DNA of 35,249 nucleotides from NCBI GenBank assembly GCA_027592755.1, contig JAQCLE010000031.1:1-35249 (forward strand), read 5' to 3'. The notes beneath the pieces are model-generated. The model had not been told where the DNA came from, made no database searches, and saw nothing but the letters and a program-made list of their open reading frames with translations. Of this stretch, positions 1 through 8,648 are shown one piece after another. The translations under genes were made by a program, and so were the position numbers. The stretch is from Bacteroidota bacterium. GTDB taxonomy: Bacteria > Bacteroidota > Bacteroidia > Cytophagales > Cyclobacteriaceae. Position 1 is the stretch's first letter; each line of letters starts with the position of its first letter.

Positions 1-174
1 AAACGTGGCAAACATTAAGCATTACGGGATATTGCAACTTTATTCATAAAGGTTCGGATGAGTGTGATGGAATATAATTAATAGTTTTTTTTGATTTCCA
101 GGCCATTACTTCTACATAGTTCTGCTATCAGTCTTTAATTTGATTCAAATCATTATTTTATTTTGTGACTGATT

Positions 175-182
175 TATATTTG
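175..182 (+). promoter_or_regulatory. candidate -7 element upstream of ald
   Basis: TATATTTG matches the Bacteroidota -7 consensus TAnnTTTG exactly and lies 31 bases before the ald ATG, a plausible distance. No TTTG or TTG is found at the expected 17-23 base spacing upstream, so only half of the promoter is visible. Bases 1-213 are AT-rich and otherwise show no recognisable gene. Confidence 0.3.
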
Positions 183-213
183 TATCGAATAAACATTTTA
201 ATTTAAAACTGAG

Positions 214-1326
214 ATGGTAATTGGTGTCCCTATAGAAATCAAAAACAATGAGAATCGCGTTGCCCTAACCCCGGCAGGAGTTAAAGAATTGTCCAAGCGA
301 GGTCACAAATTATTTATTCAATCAACAGCCGGCTTGGGAAGCGGTTTTTTAGACGATGACTATGAACAAGCGGGTGCTACAATCGCTTCTTCCATCGAAG
401 AAGTCTACAGGGCTGAGATGATTATAAAGGTTAAAGAGCCCATTGAACAGGAATATGGATTGATCAAAAAAGATCAACTTGTTTTCACATATTTTCATTT
501 TGCTTCTAATGAGCCCTTAACAGAAGCAATGATGAATAGCGGGGCTATTTGTTTGGCTTATGAAACTGTGGAAAAGGCCGATGGAAGCCTTCCCCTTTTG
601 ATTCCAATGTCGGAAGTTGCCGGCAGGATGTCGGTACAACAAGGGGCAAAGTTTCTTGAAAAACCAATGAAAGGCCGTGGAGTATTACTTGGAGGTGTTC
701 CAGGGGTAAAGCCAGCAAACGTTCTGATTATCGGAGGCGGGATAGTAGGAACTGAGGCGGCAAAAATGGCTGCCGGACTTGGTGCTCATGTAACCATTGT
801 AGACCTCAATCTTAACAGACTGAGATATCTAGACGACATAATGCCACCAAATGTGGATACGGTAATATCAAATGAATATGTATTGCGTGAGCTGAGTAGT
901 AATAGTGATTTGATTATCGGTGCGGTTCTTATTCATGGAGCCAAGGCACCTAAATTAATAACACGTGACATGCTCAAACAAATGCGACCTGGTACGGTTC
1001 TAGTGGATGTTGCAGTGGACCAGGGTGGTTGCTTTGAAACCACAAGGCCTACTACCCACCAGGATCCGGTTTTCGTAATTGACAATGTGGTCCATTATTG
1101 TGTGGCCAATATGCCAGGAGCGGTTCCCTACACATCGACCTTGGCACTCACAAATGCGACATTACCCTATGTCATTCGACTGGCCGGTAAAGGATGGAAA
1201 AAAGCATGTAAAGAGGAGATTGATTTAAAATCTGGCCTTAATGTGATCAACGGGAATGTTGTCTACAGCGGAGTTGCTGAAGCATTTGATTTGCCTTTAA
1301 AAAATGTTGAAGATTACCTCAATTAA
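214..1326 (+). CDS. ald: alanine dehydrogenase
   Basis: This is a 370-residue, full-length NAD-dependent L-alanine dehydrogenase (EC 1.4.1.1), which interconverts alanine with pyruvate and ammonia in the cytoplasm. The family features are intact: Arg15 in the N-terminal NENRVALTP segment, the pyruvate-binding Lys74 in KVKEP, catalytic His95 in TYFHFAS, the Rossmann loop GGGIVG at 174-179 followed by Asp197, and Asp269 within DVAVDQGGCFE. The start ATG gives exactly the family N-terminus (MVIGVPIEIK). It is a single gene whose 3' end overlaps the convergent neighbour by 8 bases. A second, divergent member of the family sits near 30.1 kb; this copy looks like the true enzyme. Identification is firm; the physiological direction of the reaction cannot be read from the sequence. 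Confidence 0.96.
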   Translation: MVIGVPIEIKNNENRVALTPAGVKELSKRGHKLFIQSTAGLGSGFLDDDYEQAGATIASSIEEVYRAEMIIKVKEPIEQEYGLIKKDQLVFTYFHFASNEPLTEAMMNSGAICLAYETVEKADGSLPLLIPMSEVAGRMSVQQGAKFLEKPMKGRGVLLGGVPGVKPANVLIIGGGIVGTEAAKMAAGLGAHVTIVDLNLNRLRYLDDIMPPNVDTVISNEYVLRELSSNSDLIIGAVLIHGAKAPKLITRDMLKQMRPGTVLVDVAVDQGGCFETTRPTTHQDPVFVIDNVVHYCVANMPGAVPYTSTLALTNATLPYVIRLAGKGWKKACKEEIDLKSGLNVINGNVVYSGVAEAFDLPLKNVEDYLN

Positions 1327-1771
1327 CTTTCGGGTAGGATGGGAGGGAATTTATGAAATCAAATCTCCTGGCCTCATGATCAATTTTGCAGCAATAAGTA
1401 ACGGATCCATTAGTCACGACTAGAAAATCGGCTTTTAAAACAGTGCTGTATTTCGCTGCCTGATCAAAGGTTGACTGATTGATATTTTCCCGGAACGATT
1501 TGCATTCAACTACCATAAAGCATCCTCCATTATTGTACCTAATGTGGATATCACTCCTGTTTGACTTTTTCCCATATTTCACTTCCTTCTCAACGGAAAT
1601 GAGTGATTTAGGATAATACAGATCGTTGATCAAATGATTGATCAAACCCTGTCTAACCAATTCTTCAGGGGTAATTACCAAGTATTTCTTCCTGACAAAA
1701 TCAAAGATCAATGTTTGACCATCCACAACCTTTGTTTTTGGAGAGTAACGTGGTATTTCAATTGGGTACAT
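1319..1771 (-). CDS. HsdR N-terminal-domain protein (stand-alone PD-(D/E)XK nuclease-like)
   Basis: This 150-residue protein resembles the short stand-alone proteins related to the N-terminal domain of type I restriction R subunits (HSDR_N type). The PD-(D/E)XK core is visible: Asp74 in SDIHIRY, then Glu89 and Lys91 in VVECKSF, and a downstream Gln104 in the FDQAAKYS helix. No helicase domain and no modification or specificity subunit is nearby, so it is not part of a recognisable restriction system. Small proteins of this kind are widespread in Bacteroidota and their role is not established. The gene converges on ald (8-base overlap) and is divergent from the Cys4 protein, with 60 bases between the two starts. 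Assignment to the fold is fairly sure; nuclease activity is inference. Confidence 0.75.
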   Translation of the reverse strand: MYPIEIPRYSPKTKVVDGQTLIFDFVRKKYLVITPEELVRQGLINHLINDLYYPKSLISVEKEVKYGKKSNRSDIHIRYNNGGCFMVVECKSFRENINQSTFDQAAKYSTVLKADFLVVTNGSVTYCCKIDHEARRFDFINSLPSYPKVN

Positions 1772-1831
1772 AGGGTAAAATTATAATAATGCGATTGTTC
1801 TAGTATCTTCGATTGAAAGAAGTATGAATGT

Positions 1832-2401
1832 ATGAGATATACGGATATTCCTGAAGAATTCCATTCTTTCGAAAATGGATGCCCTTTCAAAAACTGCAAA
1901 ATGTGCAATACAGACCTCACAGCTCCGGATGCACATTACGTCATTGAAAAGGCTATTCGAAAGTATACAGGATTTAAAGCCTGGGATGTTGTTTTTGAAT
2001 ATGCCATTTGCATGAGTTGTGCAAATAGTTTCCGCCAGCAGCTTTCTTCAGAATCCATGCGCAGTATCGAAAAATACTTTTTGGATAATGTTGATATTGC
2101 TCGCCATCAAAGGAAGTTGAATGTGGAAACACCAAATATTTTAGATTTCACCTCAACGTGCCTTGTTAAAGGGATCACCAAAGATGAAGTCGAAGAATAC
2201 CAAATCTATGGTGAATGTCGTGGCAATCAATTTATTTATAACGCCATGCCGTATATGATAAGTGGCCAGGCGATGGATGAGATTGCCAACTTACTTTCAG
2301 TTCAAACCCTTGATGAACTCGACGGTTTTGCTGAGAAACATCTTGGCCCATCTCCTGAATTGGAAGGACTATTTAAAGGGAAAAAAATAGTATTAATCTA
2401 A
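1832..2401 (+). CDS. conserved hypothetical protein with Cys4 zinc-ribbon-like motif
   Basis: I do not recognise this 189-residue protein. It carries two CxxC pairs, Cys22/Cys25 and Cys60/Cys63, spaced as in a zinc ribbon or treble clef, plus Cys17 just before the first pair. Two more cysteines (110 and 129) lie downstream. There is no signal peptide or membrane segment, so it is probably cytoplasmic. The region after residue 70 is mixed alpha/beta-like with no motif I can name. Two other ATGs lie just upstream, at 1824 and 1828, but the first runs into a stop and the second is out of frame, so 1832 is the start. It ends 6 bases before the convergent SprT-like gene. Metal binding is inferred only from the cysteine pattern. 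Confidence 0.7.
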   Translation: MRYTDIPEEFHSFENGCPFKNCKMCNTDLTAPDAHYVIEKAIRKYTGFKAWDVVFEYAICMSCANSFRQQLSSESMRSIEKYFLDNVDIARHQRKLNVETPNILDFTSTCLVKGITKDEVEEYQIYGECRGNQFIYNAMPYMISGQAMDEIANLLSVQTLDELDGFAEKHLGPSPELEGLFKGKKIVLI

Positions 2402-2407
2402 AGGAGA

Positions 2408-3028
2408 TCAGTCCTTATTTTGGACCTCAACCTTAGCAATTTCTGATATCAGGAACTTTTTACCTGTTTTCAAATCAAGACAAACTGACCGGGTTCTTTT
2501 CTTCTGTTCTTTTTGAAAAAGCCTTTTATTAAAACTAAACACCTCACCTATGTCAATATCCGATAACATTTTGGTCGCATCACTCCCTCTGTCATATCGG
2601 CTCAAGGCTTTAATCAGTTTAGGATCAGCGCATGTTGATGCTTTGGGTGAATTGAAATGAAGTTTGATAACGGGCAATAGATCTTCGGGAAAAACATGAT
2701 TTCTTATCAATGGCTGTATCAGGTTTTGAAAATTTTCTCTCCACTCTTTTCCATGTGGTTTTACCCTGGTCTGAAATTTTTCAAATGTGATAAGATGAGC
2801 CACCTCATGGATATAAGTAATCATGAATTGATAGGGATTCAAATCGAAATTAATGGTGATCAGATGTTTTTTCTCAGATATGAGATAGCGATAATCACCA
2901 AGCTTTGAACTCCTTGAACGGGTTATTTTCAATCGGAAACCGTAATAATTCAAAAGATCATTGCAATATGCTACTGCCCGGGATGGAACATACTTAGCGA
3001 AAATTTGGTATTTATTATGCAAATGCAA
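2408..3028 (-). CDS. SprT-like zinc metalloprotease-fold protein
   Basis: The 206-residue protein has the SprT/Spartan-type zinc site: HEVAH at 74-78 gives His74, Glu75 and His78, and HGKEW places the third ligand at His92. A SprT-like core spans about residues 15-110. The C-terminal zinc ribbon typical of E. coli SprT is not apparent; the C-terminal 90 residues are basic and carry no CxxC pair. No ATG is available near the N-terminus. The frame is open back to a TGA at 3056-3058, so the start is probably TTG at 3028, or TTG two codons later. It lies 39 bases downstream of der on the same strand and is probably read from the same transcript. Substrate unknown; protein-DNA crosslink proteolysis is known only for eukaryotic relatives. 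Confidence 0.82.
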   Translation of the reverse strand: MHLHNKYQIFAKYVPSRAVAYCNDLLNYYGFRLKITRSRSSKLGDYRYLISEKKHLITINFDLNPYQFMITYIHEVAHLITFEKFQTRVKPHGKEWRENFQNLIQPLIRNHVFPEDLLPVIKLHFNSPKASTCADPKLIKALSRYDRGSDATKMLSDIDIGEVFSFNKRLFQKEQKKRTRSVCLDLKTGKKFLISEIAKVEVQNKD

Positions 3029-3067
3029 GGATGCTATTGACGGTTGAAAAACTAATCAAAGCTGCTA

Positions 3068-4378
3068 TTACTTTTTCCTAAAAACAAGTTTTATTGGCAC
3101 ACCCGAGAATTCAAAATTAGCTCTTAATTGGTTGGTAAGATAGCGTTCATATGGCTCTTTGATATATTGAGGAAGGTTACAAAAAAAGGCTATTGTTGGT
3201 GTCTTTGTTGGTAATTGAGTCAGGTACTTGATTTTAATGTATTTGCCTTTAATTGCCGGTGGAGGGTAACGCTCTATTTCTTTTAGCATGACATCATTCA
3301 AAGAAGATGTGGAAACGCGGCGTACCCTGTTCTCCTGTATTTTTAGTGCCAGTTCGATCGCTTGAAAAATTCTTTTCTTCTCAATAACTGATGTGAATAT
3401 TACAGGTACATAGTTCAACGGGCCAAGTTTTTCTTCGATTTGTTTCTTTACCCTGTCTGCAGTTTTGTGATCCTTTTCAACAAGGTCCCATTTGTTAACC
3501 ATTATCATTATACCTTTCTTATACCTATGGGCTAATGATATAATATTCATATCCTGTGACTCAAATCCATCGGTAGCATCAACAATTACAATGCATACAT
3601 CGCTATCTTGTAAGGCTTGGATAGCCCTCAATACAGAGTAAAATTCAATATCCTGGGTGACCTTCGATTTTTTTCGAATTCCTGCCGTATCGACGAGAAT
3701 AAAGTCTTTGCCAAAAAGCTTATAATGACTGTTGATTGCGTCCCTGGTCGTACCGGCTTGGTCTGTAACTATACTCCTCTCTTTACCTAGCAATGCATTA
3801 AGAAATGATGACTTCCCAACATTAGGCCTTCCGAGAATTGCAAACCTAGGTATACCGTCTTCGGGGTTTCCTACATCATCTGTTTGAAAATATTCAACAA
3901 CCTTGTCAAGCATATCACCGGTACCACTACCCGTCATTGACGAAACTGCATAAATGTCATGTGAAAGGCCTAAAGCGTGAAATTCGTGAGACATCATGGC
4001 CTTTTCCGCAGAATCGGCTTTGTTGGCTACAATTATATGCGGCTTACTTATCTCCCTCAGAACATTTGCAAAATCTTTGTCCAGATCTGTCATCCCATCG
4101 ATGCAATCGACCATTAAAAGAACGACCGTCGCTTCATCGAGTGCCTGCTTTACCTGTGTCCGTATTGCCCCCTCAAAAATATCCTCAGAACCAACCACAT
4201 ACCCACCTGTGTCAATCACGGTAAAATGTTTGCCATTCCATTCGGCGTAGCCATAGTGTCGGTCTCGTGTCACACCAGACTCATTATCCATGATAGCCAT
4301 CCTTCTTTCAACCAGGCGATTAAACAGGGTTGACTTACCAACGTTTGGTCTACCAACAATAGCAACAATATTAGACAT
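3068..4378 (-). CDS. der: ribosome biogenesis GTPase Der (EngA)
   Basis: A 436-residue double GTPase needed for 50S subunit maturation. Both G domains are complete. Domain 1 has GRPNVGKS at 9-16, DTGG near 56-59 and NKAD at 119-122. Domain 2 has GRPNVGKS at 183-190, DTAG near 230-233 and NKWD at 295-298. A KH-like domain fills the remaining C-terminal part. The length is standard for the family and all nucleotide-binding motifs are intact. A -7-type promoter element (TATCTTTG) sits 17 bases before the ATG on the same strand. The SprT-like gene follows 39 bases downstream. Confidence 0.98.
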   Translation of the reverse strand: MSNIVAIVGRPNVGKSTLFNRLVERRMAIMDNESGVTRDRHYGYAEWNGKHFTVIDTGGYVVGSEDIFEGAIRTQVKQALDEATVVLLMVDCIDGMTDLDKDFANVLREISKPHIIVANKADSAEKAMMSHEFHALGLSHDIYAVSSMTGSGTGDMLDKVVEYFQTDDVGNPEDGIPRFAILGRPNVGKSSFLNALLGKERSIVTDQAGTTRDAINSHYKLFGKDFILVDTAGIRKKSKVTQDIEFYSVLRAIQALQDSDVCIVIVDATDGFESQDMNIISLAHRYKKGIMIMVNKWDLVEKDHKTADRVKKQIEEKLGPLNYVPVIFTSVIEKKRIFQAIELALKIQENRVRRVSTSSLNDVMLKEIERYPPPAIKGKYIKIKYLTQLPTKTPTIAFFCNLPQYIKEPYERYLTNQLRANFEFSGVPIKLVFRKK

Positions 4379-4394
4379 CTTTAAAAATTTGCGG

Positions 4395-4402
4395 CAAAGA
4401 TA
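4395..4402 (-). promoter_or_regulatory. candidate -7 element upstream of der
   Basis: Read on the minus strand this is TATCTTTG, an exact TAnnTTTG match 17 bases before the der ATG. No convincing TTTG/TTG -33 element is found at normal spacing. Confidence 0.35.
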
Positions 4403-4412
4403 GGATTAATTG

Positions 4413-4431
4413 TCTGCAACCATTTTGCAGA
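4413..4431. terminator. short hairpin between tauE-like gene and der
   Basis: TCTGCAA and TTGCAGA form a perfect 7-base-pair stem with a 5-base loop, 20 bases after the TauE-like stop codon (reading the minus strand) and just upstream of the der -7 element. There is no clear T-tract, so termination is only a possibility. Confidence 0.25.
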
Positions 4432-4450
4432 ACAAAATTCTGGGCAAATT

Positions 4451-5176
4451 CTACCTGAAGAATATTAACAACGATCCTGCGGCTGTAAGAAATATTATGA
4501 GTTTACGGTAATGGGCCTCTTTAATTACTGCAACCAGCTTTACCCCAACAAAAAGGCCAAGCAAAACAGCCGGAAGCAGGTACAACCCAATCATCAGCGA
4601 TTCTACGGTAATGGTTTTCCAAACAAATACATGAAAGGGAACCTTGAAAACATTAATGATTAGGAAAAGCCATGCACCTGTACCAATGAACTGATTTTTG
4701 GGCAATCTCATCGCCAGAAAAAATAAGTCAGTAAAACCACCGGCAAGGTTACCTACCATGGTGGTGAAACCTGCCATCAATCCCATGCTCCCAGAAAATG
4801 ACCAGTGGCTGGGGACTTTCTGTATTTTCATCCGATCAAAAACGTACATCGTAATCGCCGAAAAAAGAATGATCCCTGCCATCCCCTGTTTGAAAATATC
4901 TTCAGGTAAATCATTACCGAACCATACACCCAGTAACACTCCAATTATCATCCAGGGCAAAAATCGTATGAGATATGCCCATTGGGCATGTCTGTGGTAA
5001 TAAATCACAGCGAAAATATCCCCGGCAATCAACAAGGGAACGACGATTCCGGTAGACGCTCTCCCTCCATAGACATAGACCATGCCGACAACAATTACTA
5101 CAGCAATACCTTTTACACCGCCTTTGGACAAGCCAATAATAAAAGCACAGGTCAGTGCTATTGTCCATTCAATCAT
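4451..5176 (-). CDS. TauE/SafE family sulfite/anion exporter-like permease
   Basis: A 241-residue, strongly hydrophobic protein with about seven to eight membrane segments. It has the TauE/SafE pattern: an N-terminal helix followed by GLSKGGVKG, and a second half carrying GxxAGFTTMVGNLAGGF, the twofold glycine-rich signature of this family. Members move sulfite, sulfoacetate and similar small organic anions across the inner membrane, but substrates vary. No sulfur-metabolism gene is adjacent, so the substrate cannot be inferred from context. The gene is separated from der by 72 bases containing a small hairpin and a der -7 element. Family assignment is firm, substrate unknown. Confidence 0.88.
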   Translation of the reverse strand: MIEWTIALTCAFIIGLSKGGVKGIAVVIVVGMVYVYGGRASTGIVVPLLIAGDIFAVIYYHRHAQWAYLIRFLPWMIIGVLLGVWFGNDLPEDIFKQGMAGIILFSAITMYVFDRMKIQKVPSHWSFSGSMGLMAGFTTMVGNLAGGFTDLFFLAMRLPKNQFIGTGAWLFLIINVFKVPFHVFVWKTITVESLMIGLYLLPAVLLGLFVGVKLVAVIKEAHYRKLIIFLTAAGSLLIFFR

Positions 5177-5311
5177 CGTGTTGGGGATTTATGGGATAGC
5201 TTATTTGATCGATACGCAAGTTAAGCGCTTGAGGTTAATGGGTGTTATAAATGAATCTCTCCTTAGTTAAGGTGAGGCCTCCTTTGTATCTTAGCGGGAT
5301 CTAATGGGTTG

Positions 5312-6241
5312 TCAATCTCCTGGTTTCATGAAACCAAATTTTACCAGGAAATCATCTGTTCTTTCAAGTATTTCCTCATCGAAATACGTGGCATATTTTT
5401 CATTGCCCTCAGCCAGATAGTGGCCCCTACCCTTATAAGTGATCAAATCATAGTAATTGCCCAATTCTATCATCTTTGTTCTAAAAAAATTAACTGTGTA
5501 GGGAAGAACCTGGTTATCAACATCACCTCTAAAACCTATGGCCGGGGGCATGTTTGGTTTAAGATTGTGATAAGGAGAGATACTCCATATTTCATTCCGC
5601 CTGTCGCCCATTATCATGTCGATCCAGGCTTCTATTGTATTGACGTTGCTCGAAAAGAGCAATAAGGCATTGGGAACGGGGCTGATCTCCAGATTGTCGG
5701 TTTCCTCATTGACATCATCTATCAAAGCAGTCGACAAAGCCAACTGGCCTCCTGCAGATTGACCGCCAACGACTATTTTATCTAGATCAATTTTTAACTC
5801 TTCGGCGTTTGCCCTTAACCACCTAATCGCCGACCTGGCATCCTTGACGCATTCTACCAAAGTAATATCCGGATCTGGATAGGTATTATCTTCATTCCTA
5901 GAAAGTCGGTACTGGAACGAAAACGTAACAAAGCCCTTTCGGGCATACCTTCTACATACTTCATAAAACTCTTTACGATCACCAGATACCCAACCGCCTC
6001 CATGGAAAAGGGCAATAGCAGGATTAGCACTTTTTTGCAGCGTAGTCGATGTTGAAAACATGTCCACTACGAGTTCTCTTCCGGCGACATTTTTATAGAC
6101 TTTCTCTTCCTGATTGACGGAGACCTCCTGGGCGAAGGTTTGGAATGTTAAAAACACTAGAAGGCTGTTAATACCAATCAATTTTATCATAGTCATTTGT
6201 TTTATTCTAAGCCCTTTTGCTTTTTTGGATCTTATTTTCAT
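5312..6241 (-). CDS. secreted alpha/beta-hydrolase (BD-FAE/HSL-type esterase)
   Basis: A 309-residue alpha/beta-hydrolase of the hormone-sensitive-lipase-like group. The oxyanion-hole motif HGGGW is at 80-84 and the nucleophile elbow GQSAGG at 160-165 places Ser162. The likely acid is Asp240 or Asp242, and the likely base is His274 in GRGHYL. The N-terminus is a basic stretch followed by a hydrophobic core ending TFA-Q near residue 38, a signal peptide, so the enzyme is exported. The first ATG overlaps the stop of the upstream gene as ATGA, which favours translational coupling; the ATG 15 codons later (6196) would give a more usual signal peptide. Its partner upstream is a lipoprotein metallohydrolase. 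The ester substrate is unknown. Confidence 0.88.
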   Translation of the reverse strand: MKIRSKKAKGLRIKQMTMIKLIGINSLLVFLTFQTFAQEVSVNQEEKVYKNVAGRELVVDMFSTSTTLQKSANPAIALFHGGGWVSGDRKEFYEVCRRYARKGFVTFSFQYRLSRNEDNTYPDPDITLVECVKDARSAIRWLRANAEELKIDLDKIVVGGQSAGGQLALSTALIDDVNEETDNLEISPVPNALLLFSSNVNTIEAWIDMIMGDRRNEIWSISPYHNLKPNMPPAIGFRGDVDNQVLPYTVNFFRTKMIELGNYYDLITYKGRGHYLAEGNEKYATYFDEEILERTDDFLVKFGFMKPGD

Positions 6242-8565
6242 ATTGCTACTGTTTCACTCAAAATTTTCTGATAAGTCTTCCTTGCATGGTCATACGCTGC
6301 AATGGCATCGGCCATTTCATCCTCGTCATAAAACTGTTTTTTTGATTGCCAGCATTGTTCAACTCCTCTTATTAGCCATTCGACACTTTTCTTGCTTGCT
6401 CTTACTGGCTTGTTACCAACTGTAACCCAGATTGGATTGGTGTGGCTGGAAGGGAATATTCTCGTGGCAACCCAACTGCTTTCAGTAATGTCAAGATCGA
6501 ATTCAAGTTCTTTTAAATCAGCATTGATATCAATCATCTTGGAATCAACAGGAGTTCCGTTGACGATGAGCTCTACTTTCACTTTGTTGTCAGTTGCTGC
6601 CCTGGTGATACTCCATGGTTTGGAACCGAAATCACCGCCCTCAGTAATGTACAAATTCGTAAAATGCTCATGATTGTTTTTCAAATGAGCAGCGGCGCTG
6701 ACTTTCACCTTAACTTTACCCTGTCTGTCCAGTGGTATTGTGCCGTTTTGGTCACCACTTTTTTGACCATTAATACTGAAGTCAATCAAATGACTGAAAC
6801 CATCGGATACGTAATTGGTCCCCTTGCTAATGCCCTCACACCAGGCATCATAATTAAGGTCACCTTCCAAACGCACATAGGACCGCCAGATACCAACCCT
6901 TGATCCTGTAATACAGGGGAAATCAGTCTCACCACTAATCCGGGTTCGAAATCCTGCATTGAGGGTATGGTACCACATGTTGAGTTCCGCCACCGGCCAT
7001 GTATCTCCTGTCGAAATAAAATCGACAGCCGGCACAGAAGTTCCGTCAGGTCCATCAACCATGTGAGTCACATCCACCACATATTCGTTAGCACCAATGC
7101 TGTTGTAAGGTGGGACTTCGTAAAATGGGAGTTCTTCAGAATTCATGTTGATGCCATATCCGGAATGAGCCGGCCCACATACCGCTCCCTGTTTTTGCGC
7201 CCATTTGAGCGTATTTAGGCCAAGCGTTGGCCAATGCTCATAGGACTCTCCACCCGGATAAATCTGTTCCTGTAACCTTAGTAAAACGAGATGTCCCGAT
7301 TGATGAGATCCGAATCCTGAGACTTCCACATCATACCTCATGGTATAAGGATAAATTGATTTTTCATCTGTATCGCCAGTAAAGAATTGTTTCTGATAGT
7401 CAAATCCCGGCCCCCAGGTCAATACACTTCCAACCTTCAGGTCTTCTCCCAGAATGTGTTGAAGCATGTCTTTTGGCAGAACACCCTCGGATGGGATGGT
7501 GTAATGGGCGCACCCAGCCGCATGGATATGATGATCTCCAGACCAGTATCCAAATTCGCTTGGATCGATCCAGCGTTCCATGGTTACATCTATTTTTTCA
7601 GGCCCTCCATCAATAACAACTTCTTTAACCTGCGTTTCATACTCGGGGCCACGGCTGACGAATACCTCATATTTTCCATTGGGCAAACGAATTTCTTGGC
7701 CACTTGTCCGATAAACCTGTGGTTGGAACCAAAAATCCGGAGGAACACGAGAAGATTGCGCTGGAAATATTTTCCCATCTTCATCCCGGATAACGAAACT
7801 TGTCATTACATCTTCACCACTTTCATCCGTTACCTGATCAAATGTTAATGGGTATGTCGGTTCAACGGTGAAAAGGATTGGCAACTCAGATCTGAAACCA
7901 AGATCCTGGGTTCCTTGTCCTACATCAAAAGCAAATGTGATTTCTCGTTTCCCAACATCACGACAATAAATATCAACGATCGCATAGTTGATTTCAAGCC
8001 CTGATAATGGAGGAATGGACGGTGTATGATACCACGTTCCCTGGGGAAGGTAGGTTTTGACATGAAACAAGGGGTCTTCCTTGGAAGGCATTTCCATGCC
8101 TTGTCTATGGTGTTCCATTTGCATTTGTGGCGCCCCTGTATAGTCAACCCTGAGTGGTGCGGTTACCCCGGCTTCATTAATTATTTTCACCAGAAAGCGT
8201 TTTGACTCCTTTTCAAATAAAACCGGCAATGCAGGGCCCAATTGTGATTTCACCCTGGACTCCGGGTTAATATTGACTCCTGCCAGGCAAAAGGGGTCAA
8301 GAATGGCTTGAATTTCCTTTCTAACAGAAGAATCATTGTCTATCTGGTATGCTTTGTTGAGGGCCTGCAGGGATGCCGACGGTAAAGGTGAACCGATAAA
8401 ATCCAATTGGCGGGTAAGACGTTTTACATGTTCTGCAAGCGGCTGAATATCCACTTTTTCAACCACTGGTAAAGAATTATTCTGAGTACCTGGTGGCGAC
8501 TGGTTTTGGCTACAGGAAAAAAGAACAGGCAATAACAGAAGTGCATAACAGTGAAAAGCTCTCAT
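6238..8565 (-). CDS. CehA/McbA family metallohydrolase lipoprotein (PHP-like)
   Basis: A 775-residue protein of the CehA/McbA family, a PHP-like metallohydrolase group. The N-terminus is a lipoprotein signal with a lipobox ending LFSC at Cys18, so the mature protein is membrane-anchored outside the cytoplasm. Residues about 200-335 look like beta-sandwich repeats. The metal site begins with SGDHHIH near residue 345. It continues with PAHSGYG, the VDFISTGDTW segment and the SGETDFPCITGSR stretch, which supply the remaining His and Asp ligands. A second beta-rich region follows to about residue 710. The family name comes from carbaryl (carbamate ester) hydrolases, but most members have unknown substrates. 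It overlaps the secreted esterase by 4 bases, so the two probably act on one substrate. Confidence 0.85.
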   Translation of the reverse strand: MRAFHCYALLLLPVLFSCSQNQSPPGTQNNSLPVVEKVDIQPLAEHVKRLTRQLDFIGSPLPSASLQALNKAYQIDNDSSVRKEIQAILDPFCLAGVNINPESRVKSQLGPALPVLFEKESKRFLVKIINEAGVTAPLRVDYTGAPQMQMEHHRQGMEMPSKEDPLFHVKTYLPQGTWYHTPSIPPLSGLEINYAIVDIYCRDVGKREITFAFDVGQGTQDLGFRSELPILFTVEPTYPLTFDQVTDESGEDVMTSFVIRDEDGKIFPAQSSRVPPDFWFQPQVYRTSGQEIRLPNGKYEVFVSRGPEYETQVKEVVIDGGPEKIDVTMERWIDPSEFGYWSGDHHIHAAGCAHYTIPSEGVLPKDMLQHILGEDLKVGSVLTWGPGFDYQKQFFTGDTDEKSIYPYTMRYDVEVSGFGSHQSGHLVLLRLQEQIYPGGESYEHWPTLGLNTLKWAQKQGAVCGPAHSGYGINMNSEELPFYEVPPYNSIGANEYVVDVTHMVDGPDGTSVPAVDFISTGDTWPVAELNMWYHTLNAGFRTRISGETDFPCITGSRVGIWRSYVRLEGDLNYDAWCEGISKGTNYVSDGFSHLIDFSINGQKSGDQNGTIPLDRQGKVKVKVSAAAHLKNNHEHFTNLYITEGGDFGSKPWSITRAATDNKVKVELIVNGTPVDSKMIDINADLKELEFDLDITESSWVATRIFPSSHTNPIWVTVGNKPVRASKKSVEWLIRGVEQCWQSKKQFYDEDEMADAIAAYDHARKTYQKILSETVAI

Positions 8566-8648
8566 GACAAATAAAGTTTTAGCGCAATAATTTAGACAAA
8601 TATTCGTCGCATGTCTATTGTAAGAAACAATTAATTGTCTAAATGAGG

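Noticed and set aside
1..77. Possible 3' end of an upstream gene on the plus strand.
   Set aside because: Two short frames end at about 49 and 77, but neither peptide resembles a family I know and the window begins too close to judge.
1319..1771. Restriction-modification or defence island suggested by the HsdR_N-type protein.
   Set aside because: No helicase, methylase, specificity subunit, toxin or integrase is nearby, and small proteins of this kind are common as stand-alone genes in Bacteroidota.
3937..4224. Long open frames on the plus strand opposite der.
   Set aside because: They lie wholly inside a clear der reading frame and their translations show no family features; they are antisense shadows.
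5177..5311. Weak inverted repeat near 5260 between the TauE-like and esterase genes.
   Set aside because: The stem is short and imperfect and has no T-tract, so I could not support a terminator.
7387..7848. A 153-residue open frame on the plus strand opposite the CehA/McbA gene.
   Set aside because: It is antisense to a well-supported gene and the translation has no recognisable motif.
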